Positions 1 to 12,123 of a stretch of 64,000 nt of DNA are shown here, one piece after another. Position numbers and translations under genes: made by a program. Source of the stretch: Botryosphaeria dothidea (lineage: Eukaryota > Ascomycota > Dothideomycetes > Botryosphaeriales > Botryosphaeriaceae); assembly GCA_011503125.2 (NCBI GenBank), contig WWBZ02000073.1, forward strand, positions 372,001 to 436,000. Direction: 5' to 3'. A model generated the notes under the pieces. That model ran no database searches. It worked only from the letters and a program-made list of their open reading frames with translations, and was not told where the DNA came from. The stretch's first letter is position 1, and each line of letters begins with the position of its first letter.

Positions 1-508
1 TTTTAGCAACACAATCGCAATGACGTTTTCGGTGACAAACAAAGAAGCCTTTCAGATCACGCATACTGCAACGCTCAAACACGCCGCAATGACAGATTCA
101 AACCACTACCTGTTGTGATAAAAACAAGGGGCCATCAAATGCTAAAGTATGTAAACCGTACGAGTGAAGAACGGTCGATATATACAAGGACAGTACGAAG
201 GCGCTGAAAAAAGTGATGTGAACTACCATCTTGCATGCTTTCTGCTTCAATAACGGACCCGCTGAAAGAAACAATACAACTTTCAGAGCAAAAAGAAGTG
301 GAAAGATTCAAAGTTACTTCTCCCAGCCTTTAACTTCCGCATTAACTCGTGACCTTAAGAACTCCACCCTATCGCCGATGACCATCGCGCGTCAACCCTA
401 GGAAAGGAAACAAGGAAGTGCAAAATGAAACTTGGCATTGTGACTGAGTAATACGGCCATCGCTGCCATGACGATGGAAAATCCATTCGCTCGCTGACGC
501 TAAATCGC
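1..508. other. intergenic, 3' side of EMP70
   Basis: No open frame with gene-like composition is visible. The segment should include the 3' untranslated region of the minus-strand EMP70 gene, whose stop codon is at 511-509. Nothing else is recognised. Confidence 0.5.
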
Positions 509-2786
509 TCAGTCCGCCTTGATAGCTCTGTTCAGTGAAGTAATTAGCAGGGGTTGGTGTGTTTGATCGGATCAGCTCATCATACCCATATATTCTACGC
601 ACGAAAGCATATGCAGCCAAGAAGCCGATGGTGCCAGTCAGAAGTCCGTATACGAGACAGGCAAGGAAGCTGTAGGCGAAGAAAAGCATGCTCGAGACGA
701 AACCTGTAATATGAAGCTTAAAGAAGTAGTACCACGTGCAGGCCAGGAAAACCCAAAGGGCAGAGCCGCCGCCGACGAAGAAGGATTGCCACCACCATTG
801 GTAGTTCTGTGTATTGTTAGAATTTAGCACATGTGAAATCGGAACGACCTTACCTCGGAGCACAGCTGGTTGTACGTCGCAATTATAGTGACCTCCACCA
901 CAGTGATGAAAAGGATCATGCAAACAGCAGCCAAGAAGCCGTAAACGTAATAGTAACCGCTCTTGTCCTGCCACAGGCTCTTGAAAACGAAAAGAAGCTC
1001 GATGAAAATGACCGCAAAGGGAAGCAGGCCAGCAAGAAGAATGAATTGGAGATTCTTCATGTACCAAACCTGAGGAGGAATTTGCCGGGGGATGGCATTG
1101 GTCTTGACCGGGTGAGTCCAAGCCCCGACCTTTTCAAAGCCGTACCAGCTTCCGACGTAGACCAATGGAAGTTGTACGAGCAGCCAAAGTACAAGAAGTG
1201 CGAGCAGGGTGCCGAATGGAATGGCGGTACTTGAGGCTTGAGCCCAAACGAAGAGGTTGAGGATGAAAATGGTGGAAAACAGTAGACCCGGGATGAGAGT
1301 GCCAGTAACGATGACATTCTTCTGCCAGCGCTGACCACCAAAGGTCTTGTAGACGCGCGCAGAGAAATAACCAGAGAAGATACCAGCGAAGATGAAGAGC
1401 GCGATGCCGACGCTGATAAAGCCACCGCGGAAGCTGGGGTTGAGGACGCCCAAGGCACTCAGGATCAAGAGACCAGTTGCCATGAACACCAATTGAGAAC
1501 CGGATCCAACAAGAGGAGCGAGCAAACCACCGAAAGGCGGAGGACGGAACGCGTCACCGTGAAGGAGCTTCCAGCCAGTGATATCCTCAAGCGGCTCATC
1601 ATCGGAAGAGATATCGGCATCTCCATCATCGTTGTCAATTTGTCCCAAGAGACCACTTTTTTCAGCGCTCTTCCTCGGTGACCTAGACTTCGATCGCGGG
1701 AGCTTGGGCTTTTCGATATCACTCGAGCCCTTGATGTCGCCGCGGACGGTTCTGGTGAAGATGACGGCAACGGCCGCAGTCAGGACGGCAGAAATCAGCA
1801 GCGAGTTGATGATGGCGATCCAATGGATCTTGGAGCTGTCCTCCTGGTTGACAAAATACATGTCCCAGCGATTTTGCCATTCAAGCTTGTCGTCCTCGCG
1901 GAAGTAGACCGAGTAGGTGTAGGGGATCGTGAGCGTGGCATCATCGTCGATATCCTCCTCGTCGGGAATGTAAGAAGAGTCCGCGTATCTGGTCTGCAAG
2001 TCGGTATTGTTCGGCTGAATGTGAAGCTCGAGACCCTTGTCTACTTCGTGTAGGTCCTTGGGAATCCCGCTCTTGTCGCGATTGGCAGCTTCAATGCTCT
2101 TGGTGTAGACCTCGAATCCGACAATGACCTTCTTGCCGTGCTCGCCATCGCGGCCGGGAGCAGTACGGTAGCGAATGACTAGTGTAACGTGGTTGTTGAC
2201 GTAAAAGTGGGGCTTTCCAGTAGCCGGGTCGAAGTCCTCGTAGCCCATCTTAAAGCCTGCAGCATAGTACTTGCGCGACTTGTCCGTGGTCACGAAGCTG
2301 GTCGCACCAGGCAAGTTGTCCACAATCCACTCGGCAACGTAGCCGTCTCTGACAACCTCTTTTGCTTTTTCCAGGCCACGCCTGTCCACCTTGACCGAGC
2401 ACAGGTATCGAGCCTCCTCATCCACGCCCATTACCAGCTCGTAGTCGGACAAGGTTATGCGGTCGCCGCGGAGGACTTCGCCGAGATTCAGGGAGAGGGT
2501 GGCGCCGGCGGCGCCAGGCGAGCGGCGGCCAGTGGAAGGGCACACAAACGGAAGTTCGGCATAGGCATACTGCAGCTGGGTCTTGTCGGAGTAGACCTTG
2601 TTCACGAAAAGAGGTATGGTCTCGCCGTCGGCATAGCTCTTAATGGACCAGCCTGGCAGCAAGGTTACTCGACAGTCAAGGAGGCTTAAAGCTTAACGGC
2701 GTACCTGGTATGTAGAAGGCGTGTGCAAGGTTCAGGAAGAGGGCCAAGAAGGCCAGCAGGCGGGGGAACCGCACGTCAGCGTGCAT
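509..2786 (-). CDS. EMP70: EMP70 / TM9-superfamily (nonaspanin) endomembrane protein
   Basis: Four exons: 2786-2705, 2652-854, 806-586 and 527-509, giving 706 residues (family members are about 650-710). Introns are 52, 47 and 58 bp with GT/AG ends. Residues 1-23 are a signal peptide followed by the family start FYIPGW; the next about 300 residues form the lumenal domain, then nine hydrophobic segments occupy the C-terminal half. The tiny last exon restores the conserved terminus GAIKAD, the K-x-D tail that in this family binds coatomer and keeps the protein in Golgi/endosomes, which strongly supports the splice model. Family role: sorting of membrane cargo, adhesion and metal homeostasis. 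A basic/serine-rich insert (around residues 340-390) lies between the lumenal part and the first core helix. Which TM9 paralogue this is (Emp70/Tmn2/Tmn3) cannot be decided from the sequence alone. Confidence 0.93.
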
Positions 2787-3711
2787 AGTAACGTCGGCGG
2801 GTGCAGCGAGCGGGCGGATAAGACGGCGAGCGACCTGGGGCGGGCGACGGGGAGATTTTGAAAGGTACGCAGGGCGCAGTCAGGGCGGAGGGAGCTGTTG
2901 CACGCCGTGATCTGATGTCAGCGAGGGCGGCGGAGGAGCGCGATACGAGGTGCCGCGTCCAGGTGGCCAGAAGGTCACCTTCCTTTGGCGAGGGCTGTCG
3001 GGACGGATCGCCTGGGGCAATTAAGAGCGTGCAGCAGCACGAACAAGCGAGGGGAGGAAGAAGAGAAGATCATCAACGAATGGAAGTGGTAGCGAGTACC
3101 AGGTCGGGCAACGAGTGAGCCCTAAGATGAGGGCGGATAGAGTTTTGGGGTTGGGGCGGAGGCGGAGAGACGCGGGAGAGACGAGGGTCTGGCGGCTGGC
3201 TGTTTGTGCTGCGCTCTCCCTCAGGCCGCCGCCGCGGTGGGCCCCGCGTTTCCTCCTATCCGTTTCCTGCGACTCGTGAAACGCCGAAATTTCGACCCTA
3301 TTTGCACCTCGTCAATGCGACACTGCGGCGCCAGAACGTGCGCCTTCTTCTCTTCAGCGCCGCTGCAGGGCAGTTAGGCCAGGCAGGCCCGCCGTCCCGA
3401 CCGTTCCGCTAGATCTGCAGCGCATCACCCGCCACAAAGCCTCGCCCGCCTCAAGCGAATCAAGCGACCCGCGCCGCGCGTTCGCGTCACCCACGTCTCA
3501 CTCCACGAGTCACAGCATCGCACCGTGCGCTTTTCAACAATCAATTACTCCGCTGCCCATGAGACAGCATCGTGACCTAACTACTACTACTACTGTGTCC
3601 GAACCTGGCTCGCATCGCATCGTGACCCAACGCTCTCGAGTCCAGCCCGCAGAAGGCTTAAAGGTGAAGCTGGTTTAAGAATCAAACTCCCGATTGGCCG
3701 AGAAGGCCATC
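2787..3711. other. intergenic between EMP70 (5' end) and a secreted-protein gene (3' end)
   Basis: Contains the EMP70 promoter. The short plus-strand frames here have no recognisable domain and no splice partners, so I see no gene. A CTACTACTACTA stretch lies near 3580-3595. Confidence 0.5.
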
Positions 3712-4459
3712 TTACAAGACACCGAGGAGGCCGTCCTGGCTGTTGCCGAGGCCGCCAGACAGGAGACCGCTGAGTACACCGTTGCTGCCGATGAGGCCGC
3801 TCAGCGCGTTGCTCAGGCCGAGAGTCGACAGGACACCGCCGAGGAGACCCTGGACGAGGTTGAGGACACCGCCGACGAGGGACTCGACACCGTTAAGGAG
3901 ACCGGAGAGAGAGTCGGTAAGAGGGGAAGCGAGGTTGAGGAGGGAGCCTGGGGCACAATGTTAGTCGCTGCTGCGTTGCGCGACCTCCGCCCGAAACACT
4001 TACCGAGACCGAGGGTGCCGTTGACGTTGTTCAGAGCGCCGTTGACCTCAAGGAGGACGTTGCTGAGGACACCAGCGATGGCGGTGGCATCAGCCTGGCG
4101 GGCAGTGAGACCGCCAGTCTGGCCGGAGAGCTTGGTGACCTTGGAGACGGTGCCCTGGACGAGCGTGGTGAGCTCGCTGACCTGGTTCTGGTAGTTGGTG
4201 GCAGCGGTCTGGTTCTGCTGGAGGGTCGACAGAGGGCCGAGGTTGGTGGCGGTGGAGTCTGCGCGACCGTTAGCAGACGCTTCCTGTTCAAGAGCTGGGG
4301 GTTGCACTCACTGATGGCGCCGGTGTAGGTCTGGACCTGGGTGAACAGGCCCTCGACGATGGTCAGGACGGAACCGACATCCTGGCGCTTCTCGGCCACA
4401 GGAGCGGCCATGGAGCCAACGAAAAGGCTGGAAAGAGCGAAGGCGGAGAAGAACTTCAT
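3712..4459 (-). CDS. small secreted Leu/Gly-rich protein, unknown function
   Basis: Three exons: 4459-4312, 4258-4004 and 3947-3712, giving 212 residues; introns of 53 and 56 bp, both with good branch sites (TGCTAAC, GACTAAC) before CAG. Residues 1-19 are a signal peptide and KR at 24-25 is a likely Kex2 cleavage site. The central part (about 30-125) is helical, rich in Thr, Gln and Asn with heptad spacing, a little like HsbA/galactomannoprotein wall proteins, but the match is weak. The C-terminal part (about 130-212) is a run of degenerate Leu-Gly blocks of the form GGVLxxVxGLL, and contains no Cys. I do not recognise a named family. Secretion and no membrane anchor suggest a wall-associated or surface-active protein. 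Confidence 0.8.
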
Positions 4460-6532
4460 TGTGACTGTTTGTCGAAAGAGTGACGAGGGTTGGTTTGGTA
4501 AGTTGAGAAGAGAACGTCGGGTTGATGCTCCTGAGCAGGCTGTGGTGGATGGAGTTCTGTCAGGCGGGCCGCTCGTCTTTCTTATATGCTCTTCTCCCTC
4601 CCATTTTTCGTCCTACTACTCGCAACTAGCCTCAATGATGACGGACATGGGTCACCCACATGGCACAGCTGAACCGCCGACGATCGTATTCTCCTCAGAC
4701 TCCCCGTCAGGCTGCACTCCCATTCGTTCCGACTGGCGCCGGGTCGCTGCGCAGGGTCTGTGAAGCGGCCGTGCCCTTCCACAGATCCTCATTCAGTCCT
4801 GCGGGGAGCCCGTCGCATTGGTTCTGCTGGCGCTTGGCCTGGCGTGGTGGCCTGAAGGTGCGCATTTCAGGTAGGCTGGTCGATAAGAGGAGGATCTGCA
4901 CGGTTTCAGTTACCTTATCTTGGTAACCAATCTCCCCTCTCCCGAGTCAAAGGAAATCGAATGGTGAAGATCATCGACCGAGTTGTCATGAGAGCTTGAC
5001 TCGCCGCCGTCGCCCGTTCGCCCTCACCATTCCCCGCCGCATGACACCATCCGTCACGAACTTCTAACAAACCGAAACTGCACACGACGTCCCCTCTCAA
5101 TGCCTCAAACCAATTGACACCAGACACCCCTCGTTTGTGGCGGTGAAGCAGAGGCGCAGGCGTTGAGGCTCGGAGGGCGATGCTTATAGGGATCGCCAGA
5201 TCGCCGTGAATTTTCCGAAATACTCGCCGGGCCACGTCCAAATGATTTCTTGGAAAGAGATTGGATGCTTATCAAAAAGAACGCGTGCTAACGTGGCTGC
5301 CATACGTCATTGTACGCGCTGCAGGGCTGAATCGCCAGTTTGATAACGGTTCCACTTCAGCGGTAAGCTCAGATATCCTCTCGGCTCTCCGTTGGTGTCG
5401 GGCCCCCCAGCCACCTAAACCAAAGCGGCCGACCTCAAATGACGAGCGATGAGTAGTGGTGTCTCCCTATCTCTCGCACAAAGAGCGGTATGGCATTGAG
5501 GCAATCCCGCCGGCCGAATCCCCTTTCTGTCCTGCCTAGCGCTTCAGGTCGCCGTTTTTCTCCTGGTTTGATGCGCAGCACCGGGCCTTCGCCGCGTTCG
5601 GGCATCGGGTCACTTGAGCAGTTGATCTCGGAGCCCTAGCCGCATGCTCATCCCCCGACTCCCCTATAGTTCGCGCCTTTAATTGTTTGATCCCCATCGG
5701 ACCTCTAACCAGCGTGCCGGAGACGCGGCAGCTGGCATTCGCGCCATGGTCGCGGCGGGATCCAAAGTCAAGCAGCCTCACCGACAGCCACAGCCGCATC
5801 GGAAGAATTAAGCAATTCGGAAATCTGTCTCTTGCCGTGGCTTGTGCGTTGGAAGTTTGTGAAGCGAAGATGGCAGTCGCCGTCGCTAAGTCGGAGGCAG
5901 GAGAAACTCCAGATGCGGGGAGCAAAAGGGGTTCCCCTGTCCAGCGCGACGTATGGGGATATTTAACCGAGCGGGTACCTGAGAGGAGGGTGTGGTGCCT
6001 GGGACAGGTAAGGGTCTCAACACCAACAGCCGCTAGGCAAGCCACCTCGACGATCTCAACGCGGAGAAATGTAGAGAAGCGGCGACGAAAAACAACGGCG
6101 GCGCTTGGCAGACGTAGGGCTCGACATGCCGCTGAATCTAAGCAATGCCGCCATCACCACTTCGTCTCTCCCTCAAGTTGCCTGACCGTGATGCGCCTCC
6201 GTTATACCGCATTGCGGTATCGGCCCACTCCCGTCACATTTCCCGAACACACAACACACACGTAGCACATTTCACCGCAATCTTCGGCACTTCCGAAACC
6301 CTTTTCAAGCTGCAAGGAGCCGGTCAAACACAAATTATTACTACAGAGAAGAAACTTATTGTCACAGACCTCTCAACCTACGGAAGCCCGTACCTTACTG
6401 ATACAAGTCATGAAACTCATACCCTAGCATCGATCACTCGAATGCCCAGGGCACACATACCAACGCCTCGTCCACACGCATGAAAAACGTTCATTTCAAA
6501 GAGCCCTCATGACCCAACAATCCACTCACCGC
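4460..6532. other. gene-free stretch
   Basis: About 2 kb upstream of the secreted-protein gene and downstream of the 994-residue protein. Several frames of 60-190 codons overlap on both strands but show no domain, signal peptide or splice logic. I see no gene here; a non-coding transcript cannot be excluded. Confidence 0.45.
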
Positions 6533-8163
6533 TCAACCCTCGAGATTTTCAACCACGACCCACAGCAACTGCGGCGTCAACGCCAATTCTTCAGCACCAA
6601 CACTAGCACGAGCGCCCGCCTCATTCGCCACCACACCGACCTCCAAGCCACGATCTTGCTGCTGTTGTTGCTGCTGCGCCTGCGCCTGTTCGTTTCTCGC
6701 GCTATAGCCACCACCACTACTACTACCACCATCACCACCACGCCTCCTTCCCCCTCTCCTATCCCTCCTCGCCGCCATTTCGGCCCTCCTGCCCTCCCAC
6801 CACAGCCTCTTCGCCTCGGCATACTCCTTCTTGATCCGCTTCTTCTCGCGCTTGCGTGCCTCCTTTCTCTCCTTCTTGCCAGCAGCAGCATCGGTCGCCC
6901 CCTCCTCCGAGCCGCAGCCACCGCCCTGTCGCCGCGACGACCTCCACTCCTTGCGCTTCGCCTTCATCGCCTTCTTCCCCTGCTCCTTCATCCGCTTCGC
7001 CTCCCGCTTCCGCAGCGCCTTCTCGCGATCGAACAGCGCCCTCTCCATGGCCTTTTCACGCTCGCGCTCGACGTCGGCGCGCGAACGCTTGCCCTTGGCC
7101 AGGGCGTCCGAGGCGGCCTCGTCGATAGACCGCACGCGCTTGAGATGAGCGAGCTCGATCTCGTCGAACGCACAGCTGTCGTTATCGCTCTCATCATCCG
7201 ACGACGACGACGATGACGACGAGTCCGCGTCGTTGTCCTCGAGGCTGATGCGCGCATCGTTGCTGGTGTTGAGCGTCGAGCTGCTCTCGTTCGGGACAGC
7301 AGCGTTGTGAGCCGAGCCCGCCTCTGCCGCACCACCATCCTCAGGCTGCGCCGCCGGACCAAACGTGCCATACTGACCCGCCGAGCCAGCGCCCGCGCCT
7401 CCCCATCCACCGCGGAGCTGATGTCCCGCGCCCCTCCCACCCCATCCCCCCATCCCCGGCCCGCCGCCGCCCCTCCCACCAAACCCCCTCCCCGCAAACC
7501 CGAACCCCCTTCCATACGGCCCACACGGCCCGCCCCTCCCCAGAAACAACGGCGGCGGCCACATTCCCCCGCCACCAGGCCCCGCCATGAACGGGTGGTG
7601 CCTCCCGCCCCAAGGGCCGGCGCCCCTTCCACCCCACGGCCCTCCTCCTCTCCCACCAGCACCAGCACCACCCCAAGAATTACTTCTCTCACCACCACCG
7701 CCTGCAGCGAAATGCCCGCCCGCCCGATCCCCAACCTCCTGCCCCCACGCCGCCGCGCGGTTCCCCACCTCCTGCCCCCACTGCGCCCAGCCCTGGCCGA
7801 ACTTCTGCCCCCAGTCCGCCCACCTACGTCCCAGGCCTTGCCCCCAGTCCGCCCAGCGCGCGTGGTCGCCGAACGGCGGCGGGGCGGCCGGCGGGAAGGG
7901 GCCGAAGCCGGGGAGGGGCGTGAGGGGCGGGAGCGGCGCGAGGATGTGCGGGGGGAAGAAGGGGTGGCGGGAGGAGGAGGACGACGCCTCGGGTTGTTGT
8001 TGTTGTTGGTGGTGGTGGTGGTGGTGGTACTGCGCCTTCTCGTCCAGATAGCCTCCCGCGACGCCCTCGGGGACGTTGTAGAACTCGCCGCTAGCGTACG
8101 CATTCGTCGTGGTGGTGGTGGGCGCGACGGTCGCGGCGCCCGCCGGCAACGGGACACCCGTCG

Positions 8164-8209
<46 letters not shown>

Positions 8210-9100
8210 TTGTTGCGGAGGGCTCTGTTCCTGATGCCCGCGCAGGTCCCACACGCGGAGCATCTGCGGCGGCAGGTCGTCCCAGACGAGCCGCTCGACC
8301 CAGGGGTCCAGCGCTTCGACGCGGTCGCGCTCGCTGGCTCCCGCGGCGCCGACGTCGTGCGCCAGCGCGTCGCGCAGCGAGCGGCGGCTGGCGCTGATGC
8401 GCAGGACGTCGTCGAGCAGGCCTTCGACGTCGACGACGCGCACGACGAGGGCGCGGTGCGCGAAGAAGAGGGCGTTGGCGCGGGCGAGGTAGGATTCCAC
8501 GAGGCTGAGGTCGGGCTCGTCTTCCTCGCACGCGTCGTCCGATGCGGGTGCGCGGGCGGCGTGGCAGACGGCGTTGAGGCCGTCGAGGAAGGCGAGGAAG
8601 ATGTCGACGGAGATGCCGTGGGCGTGGAGGAGCGGGGCGTAGGCGCGGGCGAAGGAGAGGAGGTTGGGGCTCTCGTCGTCCGCACTGGCAGCGGATCGGG
8701 GATTGACCTGCGGCACGACGACGGGCCGTGGCAGCGGGGAGGCGACGGGCTCCTTGATGTCGCCGGCATGGTAGGCCGGGTGGGCCCACTGCAGCGCGAC
8801 TTCGAGGGCGCCGTGGTGCTCGCTGGCCAGGCCTTCGATGGCGGTGAAGGAGAGGCCTTCTCTTATCCTTCCACCGCCGCCGCCGCCGTCGCCGCCGCCA
8901 GCATCGTCCCCGTTTGATCCGTTCCCGGAGAAAGCGCTGCGCGTCTCGGAGCCTTGCTCGTGCTCGCTGGCGGCGCGCTCCTTCTCGCGCAGGACTAACC
9001 GCTCGACCGCCGGAAGCACGGGATCGGACGAGTTGGTGCTGCCCGCGCTCGCTGTATGTGCGAAAGGCGGGGGCGGGGAGAGCGGGTTGCTTCCTGCATG

Positions 9101-9144
<44 letters not shown>

Positions 9145-9517
9145 ACGCAAAGACTCGTTGGTGTTGACCTTGATGGTTTAACGACTGTGCCTGCGCTTCT
9201 TCGTAGCTGGGCGGCAGGTCCTCATAACGCAGGCTGTCATGGCTGGGGCGAGGACTGCCGTCGTTGTCGCCGGCGGCGCTGAGGGTGACGGGGGTGGCGA
9301 TGCCGTCGCCAAGGTCCGTCTCGGCGTCGGAGTAGGACTCGTCCGGGGTGCGGTAGATGGTCGAGTTGGTGAAGGCTGGAGACGGAGGAGCCGGGTGGGA
9401 TGGCTCGGGGGCGAGATGGTAGTCGTCGTGGGGATTCGTGTCGACGCTGGCGCGAGAAGGTGAGCGGTTGGGTGTGCGGGGTGGCGGCGGCTGCATTGGA
9501 GCGTTTCGTCTCTCCAT
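6533..9517 (-). CDS. low-complexity PPxY protein with a conserved helical core, unknown function
   Basis: Single exon, 994 residues. In order: Pro-rich N-terminus with a WW-ligand motif LPPSYEEA (PPSY at 102-105); poly-Gln; a predicted globular helical region (about 225-400) beginning near a SPLPRPVVVPQ motif, which I recall from uncharacterised fungal proteins with the same PPSYEEA motif; a second poly-Gln; a His6-Gln stretch; four tandem repeats centred on WGQ (W-x2-WGQ-x-G spacing); a Gly/Arg-rich GRGG region with Phe, Trp and Tyr; an acidic Ser/Asp block; and a Lys/Arg-rich coiled coil near the C-terminus. The PPxY motif suggests recognition by an Rsp5/Nedd4-type ubiquitin ligase. RGG and Q-rich tracts suggest RNA binding or condensate formation (inference). 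No catalytic domain is visible. Confidence 0.85.
8167..8215 (-). repeat. CTG/TTG (poly-Gln) trinucleotide repeat in coding sequence
   Basis: About 16 Gln codons on the minus strand inside the 994-residue protein, mostly pure CAG with CAA interruptions at one end. Likely length-polymorphic. Confidence 0.9.
9101..9141 (-). repeat. CTG (poly-Gln) trinucleotide repeat in coding sequence
   Basis: Second, nearly pure CAG/Gln tract in the same gene, 20 residues after the PPSY motif. Confidence 0.9.
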
Positions 9518-10406
9518 GTGTGGTGTTTCGGTGTGTTTGGGTGTTTTCCTGTTTGATGAAACCCTAGCTCTTTCTGATGCTGCTTTGCAGCGGGTTGTTG
9601 ATGGAGAGGTCAGGTAGGTGGGTTGATTGCGACGTGATCACAGGTGAGAGCGCCGACAGAACCAAGCTCAGCAGCATCCAATTCGCATGTGAAAGTCCAG
9701 GTGGGATGGAGTCAGTGCTCCACAAAGGCGGAGCGGAAGTGCGGGAGAAGGCGACTCTGAGACCAACGTTGCGGGACGTTGATAATGGGCCCAAAACTGC
9801 TGCCTAGCCCGGGTGAGATGAGGTGACAGGGCAGGGCGGAGCAGGGCAGGGCAGGGCGTCCATGCGGCGAGAAGAAGGCGGCAGTGCGGAGATGGCTTTA
9901 AGGTTGCAGCAGCAAGCTCTACCTGGAGCTTCAGCTGCCGCTCGGTCTTCGGTTCTCGGTGTGCGCGGCCGCCTTCATCGTGGAATACGGACCCAAGCTT
10001 CTCCCACCGTTCCCCGCGTGCACTGCAGGATGCGCACCCCTGCACCTCGGAGAGATAGGCTGCTCCTGAAGCAGCTTAGTGGAGGCAGTGTTGTGGCTTT
10101 GCCAGCCACAGTGCGGGTCGCCAGTCCGGATACGGCCGCATGTCGCTGGTCAGACGGCCTGTTTTTGTGCCACCTCGAATCACTGACATCGAAATCAGAC
10201 ATCAACCAGAACTGCACTTATTAGGTATATGTGGACTATATATTGTAAAATCTCTGGCAAAGGGTATCCATCATTCCCGTAGGACGCATGCAAAAGCATC
10301 TTCTCAAACACCAAAACTCCGCATGTGCCCTGCGACATCCATAATCATCACCGAATGGCTCTGTGCTTCTTTTGCCGTATGTACCAGTATGTACGCTTCA
10401 GGACCG
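9518..10406. other. intergenic between two minus-strand PPxY genes
   Basis: Holds the promoter of the 994-residue protein and the 3' end of the arrestin-like gene. A GGGCA tandem near 9830-9858 is the only structure noticed; no gene seen. Confidence 0.5.
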
Positions 10407-12123
10407 TCACCTCTTCTCATCATGGCTGAACCTGGGTGCGCCTTCCGGAATTGGCGGCGGCGCATAGTCTCTCCGAGGACCGTTCACCGCTGGCATATCC
10501 TGCGCGACTGCATCTTCATAGCTCGGAGGTGCATCTTCGTAGTTCTCACCGTGCCCAGAGAAGTACTGGCCCTGAGGCGCCGGTCCATGTCCTGCAGCTC
10601 CTCCATCCATAGGCGTCATGGGCGTCTGATACGGGGGAGCTGCTCCAGGACTCATGACCGGACCACCCGTCTTCAGAGACGGCAGGGCAGCAGATCCGGG
10701 AACGGGCTTTCTGGTCGGGAGGGTAGGCTTGGCCGATGCCATAGCATTCAAGAGCGCAGGCGGCGGTGCAAGGCCAGAAAACACCTTGACGGGAAGTCGC
10801 AATGGAAGAACCACCAACTGATCTTGTCCGTGCTTGTACGATCCAAAGCCCAGGCCCACACGCACTTCGAGTTCATAGGAGCGGGAAAGGTTGCACGTGT
10901 CGAATGACGGCGAAACACTGTTAGGAAGGGGTTTGCCGGACCAGTATTCGGGATTGATGGGCGTCTCGGTGCCGGCAACGTCCGAGGGAGCGCCGATTGG
11001 GATGGCCATGTTGCTGAAACTGGCAATGATCCAGCTGTTGGACTCGGTCCTTGTGAGCTCATGAGCACGGACATGGGTGTATCCTATCAGCTCTATTTGC
11101 AGCATCTGCAAGTAGACGGGATCGTTGCGCTCGTTGATCTGCTTCACCAGAATCCTCAACGGGAGGTCGTCGTTGAGGGTCAAGATGGCGGGGTTGGGCA
11201 GGCGCGCGTCAACGCTAAAGCGCACCAAGTCTGCGCCTTCACCGGTCGGGCTCATCGGCGGGCTTCCTTTCTCGCCCTTCATTTTGTCCCACAAAGAAGA
11301 AGACTTGCGCTCGGTCGGCGGAACCCATCGGGGATTGAACTGGTGTTGACGTCGCGCATACGCTTCACCATCGGCCTTCTGCGGGCGCGGAGGTTCGATG
11401 GGGAGGAAGTTGAAATGCACAAACTGTACGGAATTAGCTTGGCCATGCGGACAAGTATGGCACGAGGCCGGCTCACAGCTCTCGGGTTCTCCTTCAGCAA
11501 AGACGGGCGGTTCACGGTGCACTTCACATAGTATCGGATCTCGGCTTCGCCCGGATAACCCGTCAGCGAGGGAGGGAGGGTCTGCTTGACGTGTCTCGTA
11601 GGGGGACGGGCAACTTCCAAGGTCGCGATGTTGAAGCCACCGGTGAGCGAGGTCGTGGTATGGCATGCATTGTTGAAAGGAAGCTGTAGCACTCTGTCAG
11701 CGTCTCTGTGGGGGTTGCCTGCAGATGTGCCAAGGCTGTCGCACCTTGAAGCAGAAAGGGTATTCGTAGTTCCCGAGGTTGAGGGTGTATTTCTGAGCCT
11801 CCCAGCCAGCGGTCTGCAGGTTGGCGGGCGGGAAGACGACGGCAGTCTTGTAGAGGATCTGTGGGGTGTCAGCTCAGAAGGCTGCCTCAGATGAGCTTCT
11901 GGACGCGACAAACCTTGTGTATCTCCAGGACCGGGCGAGGCTTGCTGTTGTTGAACTGGGGATTCTGGGGCGGGACAAGGCGGGTCCTGCTCTCGCCCTC
12001 GAGCTTAACGACGACCGAGGAGACGCTGGTGTTGCTGGTGGCGCGGATGATGACGCGACCGGAGATTTCGTCGAGGTTGGTGAAATGTGGCGGAGGGTCG
12101 TCCAAGACTATGGAGACAAGCAT
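10407..12123 (-). CDS. arrestin-like trafficking adaptor with PPxY motif
   Basis: Four exons: 12123-11914, 11858-11745, 11683-11477 and 11423-10407; introns of 55, 61 and 53 bp, all phase 0; 515 residues. The start MLVSIVLDDPPPHFTNLDEISG is the usual opening of the arrestin N-domain, which runs to about residue 170; the C-domain (about 205-375) contains LPLRILVKQ and ends near VVLPLRLPVKV. The C-terminal tail is Pro-rich and disordered with NYEDAPPSYEDA (PPSY at 476-479), a ligand for WW domains of Rsp5-type ubiquitin ligases. Family role: alpha-arrestins (ARTs) recruit the ligase to plasma-membrane transporters and receptors to trigger endocytosis. The cargo of this one is unknown. Confidence 0.9.

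Noticed and set aside
5536..6265. Overlapping frames of up to 190 codons on both strands
   Set aside because: No domain, no signal peptide, no codon structure or splice partners; treated as intergenic.
7307..8917. 536-codon plus-strand frame across the low-complexity gene
   Set aside because: Arg/Pro/poly-Leu composition is the shadow of the CAG/Gly-Arg coding strand; no domain.
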